Of a stretch of DNA of 64,000 nucleotides, positions 1 through 8,214 are shown piece by piece (the stretch's first letter is position 1; the number at the start of each line of letters is the position of its first letter). The notes beneath the pieces were generated by a model. It ran no database searches and was not told where the DNA came from. It worked only from the letters and a program-made list of their open reading frames with translations. Both the position numbers and the translations under genes were made by a program. The stretch is from assembly GCA_009684515.1 (NCBI GenBank), contig WKKS01000004.1, positions 62,001 to 126,000 of the forward strand, written 5' to 3'. The DNA comes from Geobacter sp. (GTDB lineage Bacteria > Desulfobacterota > Desulfuromonadia > Geobacterales > Pseudopelobacteraceae).

Positions 1-256
1 GATAGTAACCGCGCCTGCATTTCGACTCCACATACGCATAGCGGGTTTTCTTCCAGCGCTCCATCAGGCGGTCGCGAACCGTCAGCGCCAGCGCCTTGTA
101 ATAATAATGAGTGGCGGTGCAGTACTTGTCCTGTCCCAGATTATAGGTGAAATAATGCCTGAAATCGTCGATCAACTTCGGCACATCCATCGGCAGTGCA
201 GGTAGTTCGGTCAGACCGGGAGGATTAACTGTTCTGCGCTTCTTTATTTGCATCAT
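1..256 (-). CDS. glgP: Glycogen/alpha-glucan phosphorylase, N-terminal part (truncated by window edge)
   Basis: Only about the first 85 codons lie in the window; the gene runs off the left edge. The translation begins MMQIKKRRTVNPPG and continues with DFRHYFTYNLGQDKY, YYYKALALTVRDRLMERW and RYAYVESKCRRGYY, which match the conserved N-terminus of glycogen/maltodextrin phosphorylases. These cytoplasmic PLP enzymes release glucose-1-phosphate from storage glucan. The active site and the PLP lysine are outside the window. The ATG at 256 is preceded on the minus strand by GGAAGGAAC, a good ribosome binding site. Identity is confident from the N-terminus, but whether the rest is intact cannot be seen. 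Confidence 0.85.
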   Translation of the reverse strand, partial: MMQIKKRRTVNPPGLTELPALPMDVPKLIDDFRHYFTYNLGQDKYCTATHYYYKALALTVRDRLMERWKKTRYAYVESKCRRGYY

Positions 257-429
257 GATGGTTCCTTCCAGCGAAAACCCTTTGGGTGTTGGCCGTTTGA
301 GTTATTTTTATGCATCAGCAACTACATACTTACACAGTTTTAAAATCAAAGGCAATCAGAGTGGCGACTCCCGCCACGCGGAACCGCCCCAATGGCGGCA
401 GTACCGGACAATGACGGGGCCATGACAAC

Positions 430-717
430 CTACTCCTGGACGATGACTACAAAATCTTTCCGTTCCTTCCCCACTTGTTGCAACAGGGTCAGCGCCAGAT
501 CGAAGTCTTTGCCCATGCTGCGGCGGGAGGCCCCGGCTCCATTCCAGATTATCTGAATCGGCCCTTTGACATCCGAAGTCAGAACGTCCCAGAGCGCATC
601 TAGATTATTGCCAAAATGAGGCGGGAAAGGGAGTTGCCGCATCAACTCGCCGTAGAAGTCCTCAATGGTCCGGACAGACTTTCCCTCGATAATGCACTGT
701 TTTTTCTTCACTGGCAT
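430..717 (-). CDS. Barstar-family ribonuclease inhibitor
   Basis: 95-residue cytoplasmic protein of the barstar family, which binds barnase-type ribonucleases and blocks their active site. The family core is visible as FYGELMRQLPFPPHFGNNLDALWDVL (quoted here as FYGELMRQLPFPPHFG then NNLDALWDVL), including the conserved FG.NLDALWD segment; barstar uses acidic and aromatic residues in this helix to contact the enzyme. Length is close to the 90 residues of classical barstar. Its start overlaps the last 10 bases of the ribonuclease gene upstream, so the two are translationally coupled, as expected for an immunity protein that must accompany its toxin. Confidence 0.9.
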   Translation of the reverse strand: MPVKKKQCIIEGKSVRTIEDFYGELMRQLPFPPHFGNNLDALWDVLTSDVKGPIQIIWNGAGASRRSMGKDFDLALTLLQQVGKERKDFVVIVQE

Positions 718-1193
718 GCTGGCACCTCATGAAAAGTAGAGTAGTGATCAACCGTCACGTTGCGTTGCCCTTCCTTCGAATAGATCAGTCGTTTGGCACC
801 CCGGTGACCTCCCTTGTAGTCCAGGTCCGCCTCATGCCAGGAGCGGATGTTCCGTGGCAGTCGCCCTTCGCGGTTGCCAAAGTAGTCTCCGCCAATGCTC
901 TTGCCTTGCAGGCACCGGGAAGACCACAAATCACGTCCCGGCCTCCACCCCAATCTTTTAGCCTCCGTTTTGGTTACAAACTGGGCCGGCAGGGAGGTGT
1001 TGCCGCTGGCATTAAGGGAGCGCAGAATTTCGACCAGTTCCTTTTCGTCAATCCGCGGCGAGAGTTGACTGTTAAAGAGCTGGACAACTCTTTCGCAGCT
1101 CTCGGCAAAGGCCGACTGGCTGCATAAAGATATGGAAATGCTAAGCAGTAGCGACATCTTCAGTAGCCGTGCAGTAACGGTTCTCACCTTCAT
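708..1193 (-). CDS. Secreted barnase-like guanyl-specific ribonuclease
   Basis: 161-residue precursor. Residues 1-30 form a signal peptide (MKVRTVTARLLK, then a hydrophobic stretch ending SAFA), so the enzyme is exported. The C-terminal half is a barnase/RNase N1-T1 domain: LPAQFVTKTEAKRLGW, GGDYFGNREGRLP, WHEADLDYKGGHRGAKRLIYS and VTVDHYSTFHEV. The probable catalytic residues are Glu in HEADLDY, Arg in AKRLIYS and His in DHYSTFHEV, matching Glu73, Arg87 and His102 of barnase. The region between signal and domain (about residues 31-70) is not recognised. GGGGAGAG precedes the ATG. The barstar gene directly downstream protects the producer. The role (competition, nutrient RNA scavenging or stress) is not shown by the sequence. 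Confidence 0.9.
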   Translation of the reverse strand: MKVRTVTARLLKMSLLLSISISLCSQSAFAESCERVVQLFNSQLSPRIDEKELVEILRSLNASGNTSLPAQFVTKTEAKRLGWRPGRDLWSSRCLQGKSIGGDYFGNREGRLPRNIRSWHEADLDYKGGHRGAKRLIYSKEGQRNVTVDHYSTFHEVPACQ

Positions 1194-1243
1194 CTACTCT
1201 CTCCCCGGTTGGCGCTAATCTCTGACGATGCACATCTTTTTGC

Positions 1244-1252
1244 AGTATACCA
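1244..1252 (-). promoter_or_regulatory. Extended -10 promoter for the ribonuclease-barstar genes
   Basis: The minus strand reads TGGTATACT, an extended -10 element (TGn followed by TATACT, 4-5 of 6 matches to TATAAT) about 50 nt upstream of the ribonuclease ATG. The expected -35 position is poor, which fits an extended -10 promoter. Prediction by eye only. Confidence 0.4.
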
Positions 1253-1317
1253 GCAATTAACACTAAAATAGAACAGTAACCATTAGAGTAGCAGCTTCGA
1301 CAAAAATATTGATTTGG

Positions 1318-1346
1318 TTGATAAATTATATCAAGTGAAATATATT
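1318..1346 (+). promoter_or_regulatory. Sigma-70 promoter of the deoxysugar/glycosyltransferase operon
   Basis: TTGATA (1318-1323), a 17-nt spacer, then TATATT (1341-1346). This leaves a leader of roughly 110 nt before the glycosyltransferase ATG. No other promoter of this quality is seen before the downstream genes, which overlap or nearly touch, so this is probably the operon promoter. Confidence 0.55.
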
Positions 1347-1371
1347 AATGGGTCAAATGTTTAGTATAGGA

Positions 1372-1433
1372 GGTTCGACAGAAGCATATAACGGCGCCTA
1401 TCGAAAGGGCGTTCACCCCTACGTTACTGAACC
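1372..1433 (+). promoter_or_regulatory. Structured mRNA leader, unassigned
   Basis: GGTTC (1372-1376) can pair with GAACC (1429-1433), enclosing an inner hairpin GGCGCC (1393-1398) with GGCGTT (1408-1413) and a 9-nt loop. It lies between the promoter and the ribosome binding site GAGGAG of the first gene. It does not match the conserved cores of the c-di-GMP-I or cobalamin riboswitches that I could compare by eye. It may only be a leader fold. Confidence 0.25.
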
Positions 1434-1464
1434 AAGCAACCGCAATTGAGCATGAGGAGAATTC

Positions 1465-2433
1465 ATGACATCCCTTTCGATTGTCATTCCTGTCTACAAC
1501 GCTGAAAAGACCATTGCCGAATTGTGTCGAAAACTTGTCTTGCTCCTCTCCGCCGATTACCGTCTGGAGATCATACTGGTGAACGATTGCAGCAGTGACG
1601 GGAGCGATGCGGTCTGCAGGAGCCTTCAGTCCGAACTGCCGGATCTGGTCAGCTATGCCCGGTTATCCCGGAATTTCGGTGAGCATAATGCCGTGATGGC
1701 CGGACTGAACCAGGCCCGGGGAGAATATGTCGTAATCATGGATGACGACTTACAGAACCCGCCTGAGGAGGTGCCCAAACTGGTTGCCGAGATCCGCAAA
1801 GGTTATGATGTGGTTTACTGTCAATACCTGGACAAACGCGACAGCCTGTTCCGCAACCTCGGCAGTTACCTGAACGGCACCATGGCCCGGGTTATCCTGA
1901 ACAAACCCTCCAATCTCTATCTCTCCAGCTTCAAGGCTCTGAACCGCTTCATAGTGGAGCAGATCATCAAACACAGGAATCCTAACCCCTATCTGGACGC
2001 CATCATTCTGAAGATCACCAGGGACATCGGAACGGTGTCAGTCCGCCACGACCAGCGTCGTACGGGAAAATCCGGATATACCCTCAAGAAACTGACGGCA
2101 CTCTGGGGGGATATGATCGTCAGCTATTCACTGATCCCGCTCCGCATCCTGGCGGCAATCGGCTTCGTCCTGACGCTGATGGGGGTCTATTCCGTGGCCG
2201 ACATGCTGGTCAGGGGCATTCACCCTCTTTTGGAGAATCCCAGCGACATTGAAAAACTGGCCTCAGTTTCCATGTTTTTCAGGGGGTTCCAACTGCTGGC
2301 AACCGGCATCGTGGGAGAGTACGTGGGACGCATCTACCTGAAACTCAACCAGGAACCGCAATACATCATCAGGGAGCTGCTGGCTGTTCCAGCGGAACCT
2401 GGAAAAGAGGTGAACCATGACCATGAGAAATGA
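1465..2433 (+). CDS. Family 2 polyprenyl-phosphate glycosyltransferase (DPM1/ArnC-like)
   Basis: 322 residues. The GT2 catalytic domain starts at residue 3 (SLSIVIPVYNAEKTI) and carries the metal and nucleotide-sugar binding motif MDDDLQNPPEE (Asp 93-95). Two hydrophobic C-terminal segments (about residues 224-246 and 270-292) anchor it in the membrane, as in ArnC/GtrB-type enzymes that move a sugar from a nucleotide onto polyprenyl phosphate at the cytoplasmic face. The start is supported by GAGGAG 6 nt upstream of ATG. It is the first gene of the operon and is followed at once by nucleotide-sugar modification genes. The inferred role is to load the modified sugar on a lipid carrier; the actual donor sugar is unknown. 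Confidence 0.85.
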   Translation: MTSLSIVIPVYNAEKTIAELCRKLVLLLSADYRLEIILVNDCSSDGSDAVCRSLQSELPDLVSYARLSRNFGEHNAVMAGLNQARGEYVVIMDDDLQNPPEEVPKLVAEIRKGYDVVYCQYLDKRDSLFRNLGSYLNGTMARVILNKPSNLYLSSFKALNRFIVEQIIKHRNPNPYLDAIILKITRDIGTVSVRHDQRRTGKSGYTLKKLTALWGDMIVSYSLIPLRILAAIGFVLTLMGVYSVADMLVRGIHPLLENPSDIEKLASVSMFFRGFQLLATGIVGEYVGRIYLKLNQEPQYIIRELLAVPAEPGKEVNHDHEK

Positions 2434-3850
2434 CATGCTCATGCACGGACTGGTGTCAGGAACAGGAATCCGTCCGGAATTGATTCCGCTTATCAATGCC
2501 TCTAGGAGTGCCGGAAAATCAATTCATGATGACAGCTTCGTGGATGAGTGGATTCGAATAAATTGTCATAATGCTGGTCTTAACACCATGCTGGTCCCGC
2601 TGGAAGATCTGGCCGGCTGGCGCCGGGAACCGCAAAACGGGAATCTTTGCCATTCAACCGGCCGTTTTTTCAGCGTGATCGGTATCCGTTGCCGTCACCG
2701 AGTTGAGGCCAGCGAACTCGAATGGGACCAGCCGATCATCGAACAGCCGGAAACCGGCATCCTCGGGATTCTGGTAAAATCCATCGGCGGGGTCATGCAT
2801 TTCTGCCTGCAGGCCAAGGAGGAACCGGGAAATATCGGAGGCGTGCAGCTATCTCCCACAGTCCAAGCGACCTACAGCAATTATTCCGGTGTCCATGGCG
2901 GCGCACCCCCGCTGTTCCTCGAATACTTCCTGTCACCAAAGCCGGAGCGGATCATCTTTGCCCGCATGCAGACCGAGGATGGCGGCCGCTTTCTATACAA
3001 ATCCAACCGTAACATGATTATAGATACCGACAGCGATTTTCCGCTGGAACTGCCGGAGCGTTTCATCTGGCTGACACTGCGGCAGATTGCCGGTCTGCTC
3101 CGGAAAGACAGCCTGGTCAATGCCTGCGTGCGCAGCATTCTCTCCAGCCTGCTCTTTGAAAGTTCCGGTGCCGGACAGGACGAGGAGGCAGACGGGTCGG
3201 CCAATCCGGCTGAAATCTGTCCGTCCGGGATCTGGGACACTCTCCAGTGGCTCGATGACCGCCGGGCGGCCAACCACATGCTGGCACGGCGGATCGGCTT
3301 GAATGATCTTCAGGAATGGGGAGTGGATGGGAAAGGTTTCTTTTCACACAATGAAAAGCGTTTTTTCAGGATTGTCGGCATGCAGATCAAGACGACTTCC
3401 CGGGAAGTGGCGGCATGGTGTCAGCCGATCATTGAGAATCCGGCACCGGGCATAATCGGGCTGCTCGTCAGGAATAGTCCGCAAGGGGTGGAAATCCTGA
3501 TGCAGGCCAAGGCCGAGGTCGGCAACAAATCGGCTGTGCAGCTTGGACCGACAGCTCAGTTTACGCAGGGGAATTACGCCGACAGTAAAAAACTGAAAAA
3601 ACCGTTCCTGTACGACGAATTTCTTGCCCCGAAAATGTCCAAATCGATCCATGAAAGCTGTCAGGCCGAAGAAGGGGCCCGTTTTTACCGGGAATGCAAT
3701 ATCCACCGCATACTGCTGCTGAAGGATGGCACCCAGCTGCCGCTCCCGGAAGACTACCGCTGGCTGCCGCTGCCGCATCTGCAGTTTCTGATTCATCTGG
3801 GGGAGCAGGTTAACTCCTGCTCCCGGAGCATTCTGACATGCCTGCTGTAA
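2417..3850 (+). CDS. NDP-hexose 2,3-dehydratase family protein
   Basis: 477 residues made of two homologous halves, the normal layout of this family (SpnO, TylX3, EvaA type). The repeats are FFSVIGIRC near residue 83, followed by QPIIEQPETGILGILV, and FFRIVGMQI near residue 316, followed by QPIIENPAPGIIGLLV. Each half then has a QAK.E.GN...VQL.PT.Q block. Characterised members act on NDP-4-keto-6-deoxyglucose, removing the 2-hydroxyl to give a 3,4-diketo-2,6-dideoxysugar. The gene overlaps the glycosyltransferase by 17 bp; GAGGTG lies upstream of ATG 2417, though ATG 2423 is possible. The family is best known from actinomycete antibiotic clusters. Substrate here is inferred. Confidence 0.88.
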   Translation: MTMRNDMLMHGLVSGTGIRPELIPLINASRSAGKSIHDDSFVDEWIRINCHNAGLNTMLVPLEDLAGWRREPQNGNLCHSTGRFFSVIGIRCRHRVEASELEWDQPIIEQPETGILGILVKSIGGVMHFCLQAKEEPGNIGGVQLSPTVQATYSNYSGVHGGAPPLFLEYFLSPKPERIIFARMQTEDGGRFLYKSNRNMIIDTDSDFPLELPERFIWLTLRQIAGLLRKDSLVNACVRSILSSLLFESSGAGQDEEADGSANPAEICPSGIWDTLQWLDDRRAANHMLARRIGLNDLQEWGVDGKGFFSHNEKRFFRIVGMQIKTTSREVAAWCQPIIENPAPGIIGLLVRNSPQGVEILMQAKAEVGNKSAVQLGPTAQFTQGNYADSKKLKKPFLYDEFLAPKMSKSIHESCQAEEGARFYRECNIHRILLLKDGTQLPLPEDYRWLPLPHLQFLIHLGEQVNSCSRSILTCLL

Positions 3851-4857
3851 CCACTACCCCTGCATTTGCGGCATCTGCCACTCGCCCGCTTGGGATCGGG
3901 GTATTGGGATGCTCTGACATCGCCTTGCGCAGGTTTATGCCTGCCGTTGCACAATGCGGCAGAGTACGCCTGATTGCCATCGCCAGCCGGGATATGGACA
4001 AGGCGGCGGCGGTTGCGCGTCAGTATGCCTGTGCCGCCCTGCAGTTCGATGAACTGCTCAATTCAGAACAGATCGATCTGGTCTATATTCCGCTTCCCAA
4101 TCATCTGCATGAAGAGTGGGTTATCAAGGCGCTCAACCATGGCAAGCATGTGTTGTGCGAAAAACCGCTCGGATTATCCCCGGCTTCGGTCAGCCGCATG
4201 TTGGAGGCAGCCAACCGAAACGGGGTGCTGCTCTATGAAAACATCATGTATCTGCAGCATCCACAGCACGCCACTGTCAGGGAGATGATGGCCGCAGGCC
4301 GCATCGGCAGCCTATCGACTCTGAATTGCGTTTTCACCATTCCGGGGCCGGCGCCGGACAACTTTCGACTGGACCCACAGCAGGGAGGCGGAGCCTTTCA
4401 CGACATGAACCGCTATCCGCTCTCTGCGGCCCGTTATTTCCTGCGGGGCGCGATTTCTGAAATCATCCGCTGTAACGTCGCCTGGCAGAACGGAATGATC
4501 ATCTCCATGGAGGCGGAAGCCCACACAACAGCAGACGAGCATTTCACTTTTACGATCGCTTTTGGACAGCCTTACCGCTGCTTCTACGAACTTGGCGGCT
4601 CAAATGGCACGCTGCGACTGGAACGGGGCTTCACCGCGCCCGCGGATTATCAGTGCCGCCTGGAAATCAACTGCAGCAGTAAGCATGAAACTATTCTTAT
4701 GCCGTCTCACGACCACTTTCTGCTGACTATTGATCATGTCGCAAAGCTGATAACCGACAAGGGCGACTTCCCGGCCGAACATCATCAATGTCTCCAGCTG
4801 GCACAAGCGGCTGATCGTTTTTTTCGGCATGCCAAAACACACGGAGGAGCAGTATGA
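3838..4857 (+). CDS. Gfo/Idh/MocA-family oxidoreductase, probable NDP-sugar 3-ketoreductase
   Basis: 339 residues. An N-terminal NAD(P)-binding Rossmann fold begins with GIGVLGCSDIALRR (residue 19 on), and the family motif CEKPLGL lies near residue 107, followed by the C-terminal alpha/beta substrate domain. In deoxysugar pathways, members such as SpnN and KijD10 reduce the unstable 3-keto product of the 2,3-dehydratase. The gene overlaps the dehydratase by 13 bp, which fits sequential action. Stereochemistry and cofactor (NADH or NADPH) cannot be read from the sequence. Other Gfo/Idh activities are possible, but the context favours sugar ketoreduction. Confidence 0.82.
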   Translation: MPAVTTTPAFAASATRPLGIGVLGCSDIALRRFMPAVAQCGRVRLIAIASRDMDKAAAVARQYACAALQFDELLNSEQIDLVYIPLPNHLHEEWVIKALNHGKHVLCEKPLGLSPASVSRMLEAANRNGVLLYENIMYLQHPQHATVREMMAAGRIGSLSTLNCVFTIPGPAPDNFRLDPQQGGGAFHDMNRYPLSAARYFLRGAISEIIRCNVAWQNGMIISMEAEAHTTADEHFTFTIAFGQPYRCFYELGGSNGTLRLERGFTAPADYQCRLEINCSSKHETILMPSHDHFLLTIDHVAKLITDKGDFPAEHHQCLQLAQAADRFFRHAKTHGGAV

Positions 4858-5978
4858 CTCAATCAAAAGTATCTGTCCGTTACTGGGACTATCTGACTGA
4901 GTACGCCGAACACCGCGAAGAGTATCTGCGCATCTGCGACGAGGTGTTTTCATCGGGACGACTGGTGCTGGGGAGCCGCCTGGCATCTTTTGAAGAGAAA
5001 TTCGCCAACTACTGCGGTGCTTCCCACGGAGTGGGGGTTGCCTCAGGCACTGACGCCATCTTCCTGTCGCTGAAGGCGCTCGGCATCGGCAGCGGCGATG
5101 ATGTCATCACCGTCGCCAACAGTGCCGTCCCGACCGTGGCCGCTATCCGCGCCACCGGCGCCACACCGCTCTTCGTCGATGTTGAGGAAGATACTTTCCT
5201 GATGGACGTGAAGCAGCTGGAAAGCGTCATAACCAGACGGACGCACTGTATCCTACCGGTACATCTGTTCGGCCAGATGGTCGAGATGCTGCCGCTGCTG
5301 GAATTGGCCAAGCAACACGGTTTTTCCGTCGTTGAAGATTGCGCCCAGGCCTGCGGCGCCACTTATCGCGGCTGCCGGGCCGGCAGCCTGGGGGATGCCG
5401 GGGCGTTCTCCTTCTATCCCACCAAGGTGCTGGGCGCTTTCGGAGATGGGGGGATGGTGGTCACCTTCAGCCCGGGACTGAACGAAAAACTGAGGAAGCT
5501 GCGTTTTTACGGCATGCAATCCGGATATTATGCCGAGGAGGAGGGGTATAATTCACGCCTGGACGAACTGCAGGCGGCCTTGCTGGAGAAAAAACTCGAA
5601 CGGCTGGATGATGCGGTTGCGCGGCGGCAGAAGATAGCAGCAATCTATGACAAAGGGTTGGCCGGCGTGGGTGACCTCCAGCTTCCGGCTGTCCGACCGC
5701 ATAACAGCCACCAGTATTACCTGTATACCATCCGGACGGAAGATCGTGACAGCCTGATGGCATATCTGGATCGGCAAGGTATCGAAACCAAGGTCAACTA
5801 TCCCGACCCGATTCATCTGATGCGGGGCTACAGCTTCCTGAATTACAAACCCGGCAGCCTGCCGGTTACGGAGCGGCTGGCAGGCACAATCATCTCATTG
5901 CCGATGTACCCGGAATTGCCGGAAGAGCACGCTGCGGCGGTGGTTGACGCCATCAGGCGCTATTTCGCTCAAGGTTGA
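4854..5978 (+). CDS. DegT/DnrJ/EryC1/StrS-family sugar aminotransferase
   Basis: 374 residues, the usual family length. PLP-dependent enzyme that adds an amino group to a keto carbon of a nucleotide sugar. Visible family motifs are GVGVASGTDAIFLSLKALG, the PLP ring-stacking and phosphate region VEDCAQACGATYRG, and FSFYPTKVLGAFGDGG, where Lys191 is the probable Schiff-base lysine. The ATGA overlap with the preceding ketoreductase gene couples translation. Whether it aminates C3 or C4 cannot be decided; a C3 aminotransferase would compete with the 3-ketoreductase upstream, so C4 is slightly favoured by the gene set. Confidence 0.88.
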   Translation: MTQSKVSVRYWDYLTEYAEHREEYLRICDEVFSSGRLVLGSRLASFEEKFANYCGASHGVGVASGTDAIFLSLKALGIGSGDDVITVANSAVPTVAAIRATGATPLFVDVEEDTFLMDVKQLESVITRRTHCILPVHLFGQMVEMLPLLELAKQHGFSVVEDCAQACGATYRGCRAGSLGDAGAFSFYPTKVLGAFGDGGMVVTFSPGLNEKLRKLRFYGMQSGYYAEEEGYNSRLDELQAALLEKKLERLDDAVARRQKIAAIYDKGLAGVGDLQLPAVRPHNSHQYYLYTIRTEDRDSLMAYLDRQGIETKVNYPDPIHLMRGYSFLNYKPGSLPVTERLAGTIISLPMYPELPEEHAAAVVDAIRRYFAQG

Positions 5979-5984
5979 CACGTT

Positions 5985-6788
5985 ATGAACCGGATTGAAT
6001 ACCGCCGCATGTATGAAGCCGAAGATCAGCACTGGTGGTACGTGGGGCTGCACGAACTGATTCTTTCGTTGATCGAGCGGGAGTCAAGGCGGCTGGGGCA
6101 CCCGCTGGATATTTTCGATGCCGGCTGCGGTACCGGACGGCTTTGTCAACTCATGCTGCAGATGGGACATCGGGCGGCCGGCTGCGACGCAGCGCAGGAG
6201 GCGCTGCGACTCTGCAAAGAGCGCGGCATTGACAGCATGGTCTTGTCGGATCTCAACAGTATCGAACTGGATCCGGAGACCTATGATGTTATCACATCCA
6301 TTGATGTCCTCTATCACACCGGCATCAATGATGACGTGGCGGTCTTGCGGCGACTGCGAAGCGGCCTCAAGCCGGGCGGCATGCTGCTTCTGAACCTAGT
6401 CGCCCATGAGTTCCTGCGCAGCAGCCACGATCTGGCGGTGCATACCAGGGAACGCTATTCGAAGCGCATGTTGCAGGAAAGAGTGCAGAGGGCCGGTTTC
6501 GACGTGATTCTGGTAGGCGGCAGGGTCGGCATGCTGTTCCCCCTGATTACCACCTATCGGCTGCTAGCCAGGTTTTTGATAAATAACCGGACCAATCATG
6601 CTGATGTGGTTTCGGATGTGGCCATGCCGCATCGGTTTGTGAATAATCTTCTGCTGAAAGCACTGAGGCTGGAAAACCGCCGGATCAACTCCGGCAGAAT
6701 GTTGCCGATCGGCTCATCACTGTTTGCCGTGGCCAGAAGAAATAATGATACCGATAACTGTCAATCCGGGAAATTCCATGCAGCCTGA
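5985..6788 (+). CDS. Class I SAM-dependent methyltransferase
   Basis: 267 residues. The SAM-binding motif I FDAGCGTGRL lies at about residues 44-53, and motif SIDVLYHTG with a LKPGGMLLLN strand follows. The N-terminal YEAEDQHWWYVG segment is typical of methyltransferases found in polysaccharide and glycan clusters. It follows the aminotransferase by 6 bp. In comparable aminosugar pathways the matching step is N-methylation of the new amino group (SpnS and TylM1 type), but O-methylation cannot be excluded. It is soluble in its N-terminal part; a hydrophobic stretch near residue 183 (VGMLFPLITTYRLLARFL) could contact membrane. Confidence 0.78.
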   Translation: MNRIEYRRMYEAEDQHWWYVGLHELILSLIERESRRLGHPLDIFDAGCGTGRLCQLMLQMGHRAAGCDAAQEALRLCKERGIDSMVLSDLNSIELDPETYDVITSIDVLYHTGINDDVAVLRRLRSGLKPGGMLLLNLVAHEFLRSSHDLAVHTRERYSKRMLQERVQRAGFDVILVGGRVGMLFPLITTYRLLARFLINNRTNHADVVSDVAMPHRFVNNLLLKALRLENRRINSGRMLPIGSSLFAVARRNNDTDNCQSGKFHAA

Positions 6789-8214
6789 TCCCCGTCGTAT
6801 ATTGCTGATCCGTCCGCCCGACCCGTTCCAGTCCTCGGCCCTGCTTTCCCACACCCGTCCGATGAATCTGGCCTATCTGGCCGCCGCGCTGCGGGTGGCC
6901 GGATTTGAAAGCATGATCGCTGATTACGAGGTTACCCCCTATAGCCTGGGAAATCTGCGGCAGATTCTGGAAATTTTCTCACCGGCGCTGGTCGGCTTTA
7001 CCGCCATGACGCCAACCATCACCAGTGCAGGGGCTCTGGCCGGGGATGTCAAACGCCTCTGTCCGTCGCTTGTCACCGTGGCGGGCGGGAGCCATGTCAG
7101 CGCCCTGCCGGAATTTACGCTGCAGCAGTTCCCCGCCTTTGACTACGCCGTGATCGGTGAGGGGGAAACAACGCTGGTTGAGCTTTGTCAAAGCCTGCGG
7201 GATGGCGGTCAGCTGCGGGAGATCTCCGGGATTGCTTTTCGCGAGCATGGCGCAGTGACCTTGACCGGACCCCGTTCTCTGATAGCCGATCTGGATACGA
7301 TCCCTTTCCCGGCCCGGGATCTGATCGATTATTCCCGCCAGGCCGGCCATTCCAGCCGGGGCTTTTCCAACCGTCTGAACTCGACCGAACTGTTCACTTC
7401 ACGCGGCTGCCCGGTCGGCTGTTCCTTCTGCGCCATCCAGGCCACCTTCGGCCGCACTGTCCGCTTCCGCGACCCGCTCTGCATCAAGGAGGAGCTTGAC
7501 CAAGTCGTGCGGGAGCAGCATTTCAACCACATCGTAATCGCCGACGACACCTTTACCTTGGAGCCGGGGCGGGCCGCAGCCATCAGTGAAATTCTGGGGC
7601 AGAGTGGCATTGAATCCTGGAATTGCGATACCAGAGTCAATACGGTGTCACTGGAACTGCTCAAGGCCATGAAGCGTAACGGCTGCGGGAAGGTGGCCTT
7701 CGGTGTGGAATCCGGCAGCCAGAGGATGCTGGACGCCATGGGCAAAGGGGTCCGACTGGAACAGGTGCGCAATGCGGTCAACTGGGCCAGGGAAGCCGGA
7801 ATCAGTCACATCGAGGGAAATTTCATCATCGGCAGCGATCCGTCAGAGACTTTGGAAGAACTTGAACTAACCCGCCAACTGATCTGCTCACTCCCCTGGA
7901 CTTTTGTCTCTGTGGCTGTTGTGGTCCCCTACCCCGGCACGCCGCTGCGCGAACGGATGCTGGCAGCCGGACTGATAGAAAACCGGAGCGGCTGGGAAGA
8001 TTACGTCATCTTCGGCAAACGCCCCGGCTGGAACACGGAAAACTTCAGTGCCGACCAGCTGCTACAGCAGCAGCGGACCCTGACACGATCATTCTATCTG
8101 AGGCCATCCTACATAGCTTCCCGGCTGGCCTCGATCCGTTCCTGGACGGAACTTCGTTACTGGGCGTCCGCGGGCACCTCCTACCTGAAATGGTACACAA
8201 CCGGAAAGGCATGA
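6778..8214 (+). CDS. Cobalamin-binding radical SAM protein
   Basis: 478 residues from ATG 6778. The N-terminal third is a B12-binding Rossmann domain (ILLIRPPDP at the start; VAGGSHVSALPEF and DYAVIGEGETTLVEL further in). The radical SAM core has SRGCPVGCSFC with the 4Fe-4S cysteines at about residues 211, 215 and 218. This class includes C-methylases, ring-forming enzymes and others, so the reaction is not assignable. Its place after the sugar genes suggests radical chemistry on the same glycan: C-methylation or deoxygenation are options. The start overlaps the methyltransferase by 11 bp. ATG 6745, after AGAAGA, is an alternative; the ribosome binding site of 6778 is weak. Confidence 0.82.
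   Translation: MQPDPRRILLIRPPDPFQSSALLSHTRPMNLAYLAAALRVAGFESMIADYEVTPYSLGNLRQILEIFSPALVGFTAMTPTITSAGALAGDVKRLCPSLVTVAGGSHVSALPEFTLQQFPAFDYAVIGEGETTLVELCQSLRDGGQLREISGIAFREHGAVTLTGPRSLIADLDTIPFPARDLIDYSRQAGHSSRGFSNRLNSTELFTSRGCPVGCSFCAIQATFGRTVRFRDPLCIKEELDQVVREQHFNHIVIADDTFTLEPGRAAAISEILGQSGIESWNCDTRVNTVSLELLKAMKRNGCGKVAFGVESGSQRMLDAMGKGVRLEQVRNAVNWAREAGISHIEGNFIIGSDPSETLEELELTRQLICSLPWTFVSVAVVVPYPGTPLRERMLAAGLIENRSGWEDYVIFGKRPGWNTENFSADQLLQQQRTLTRSFYLRPSYIASRLASIRSWTELRYWASAGTSYLKWYTTGKA

Noticed and set aside
729-1127. Plus-strand frame of 132 codons
   Set aside because: It lies fully antisense to the ribonuclease gene, which has clear barnase motifs and a signal peptide.
1194-1464. c-di-GMP (GEMM) riboswitch before the glycosyltransferase
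   Set aside because: The leader folds, but the conserved CGCACAGGGCAAACC and GACGCAAAGCC segments are not present.
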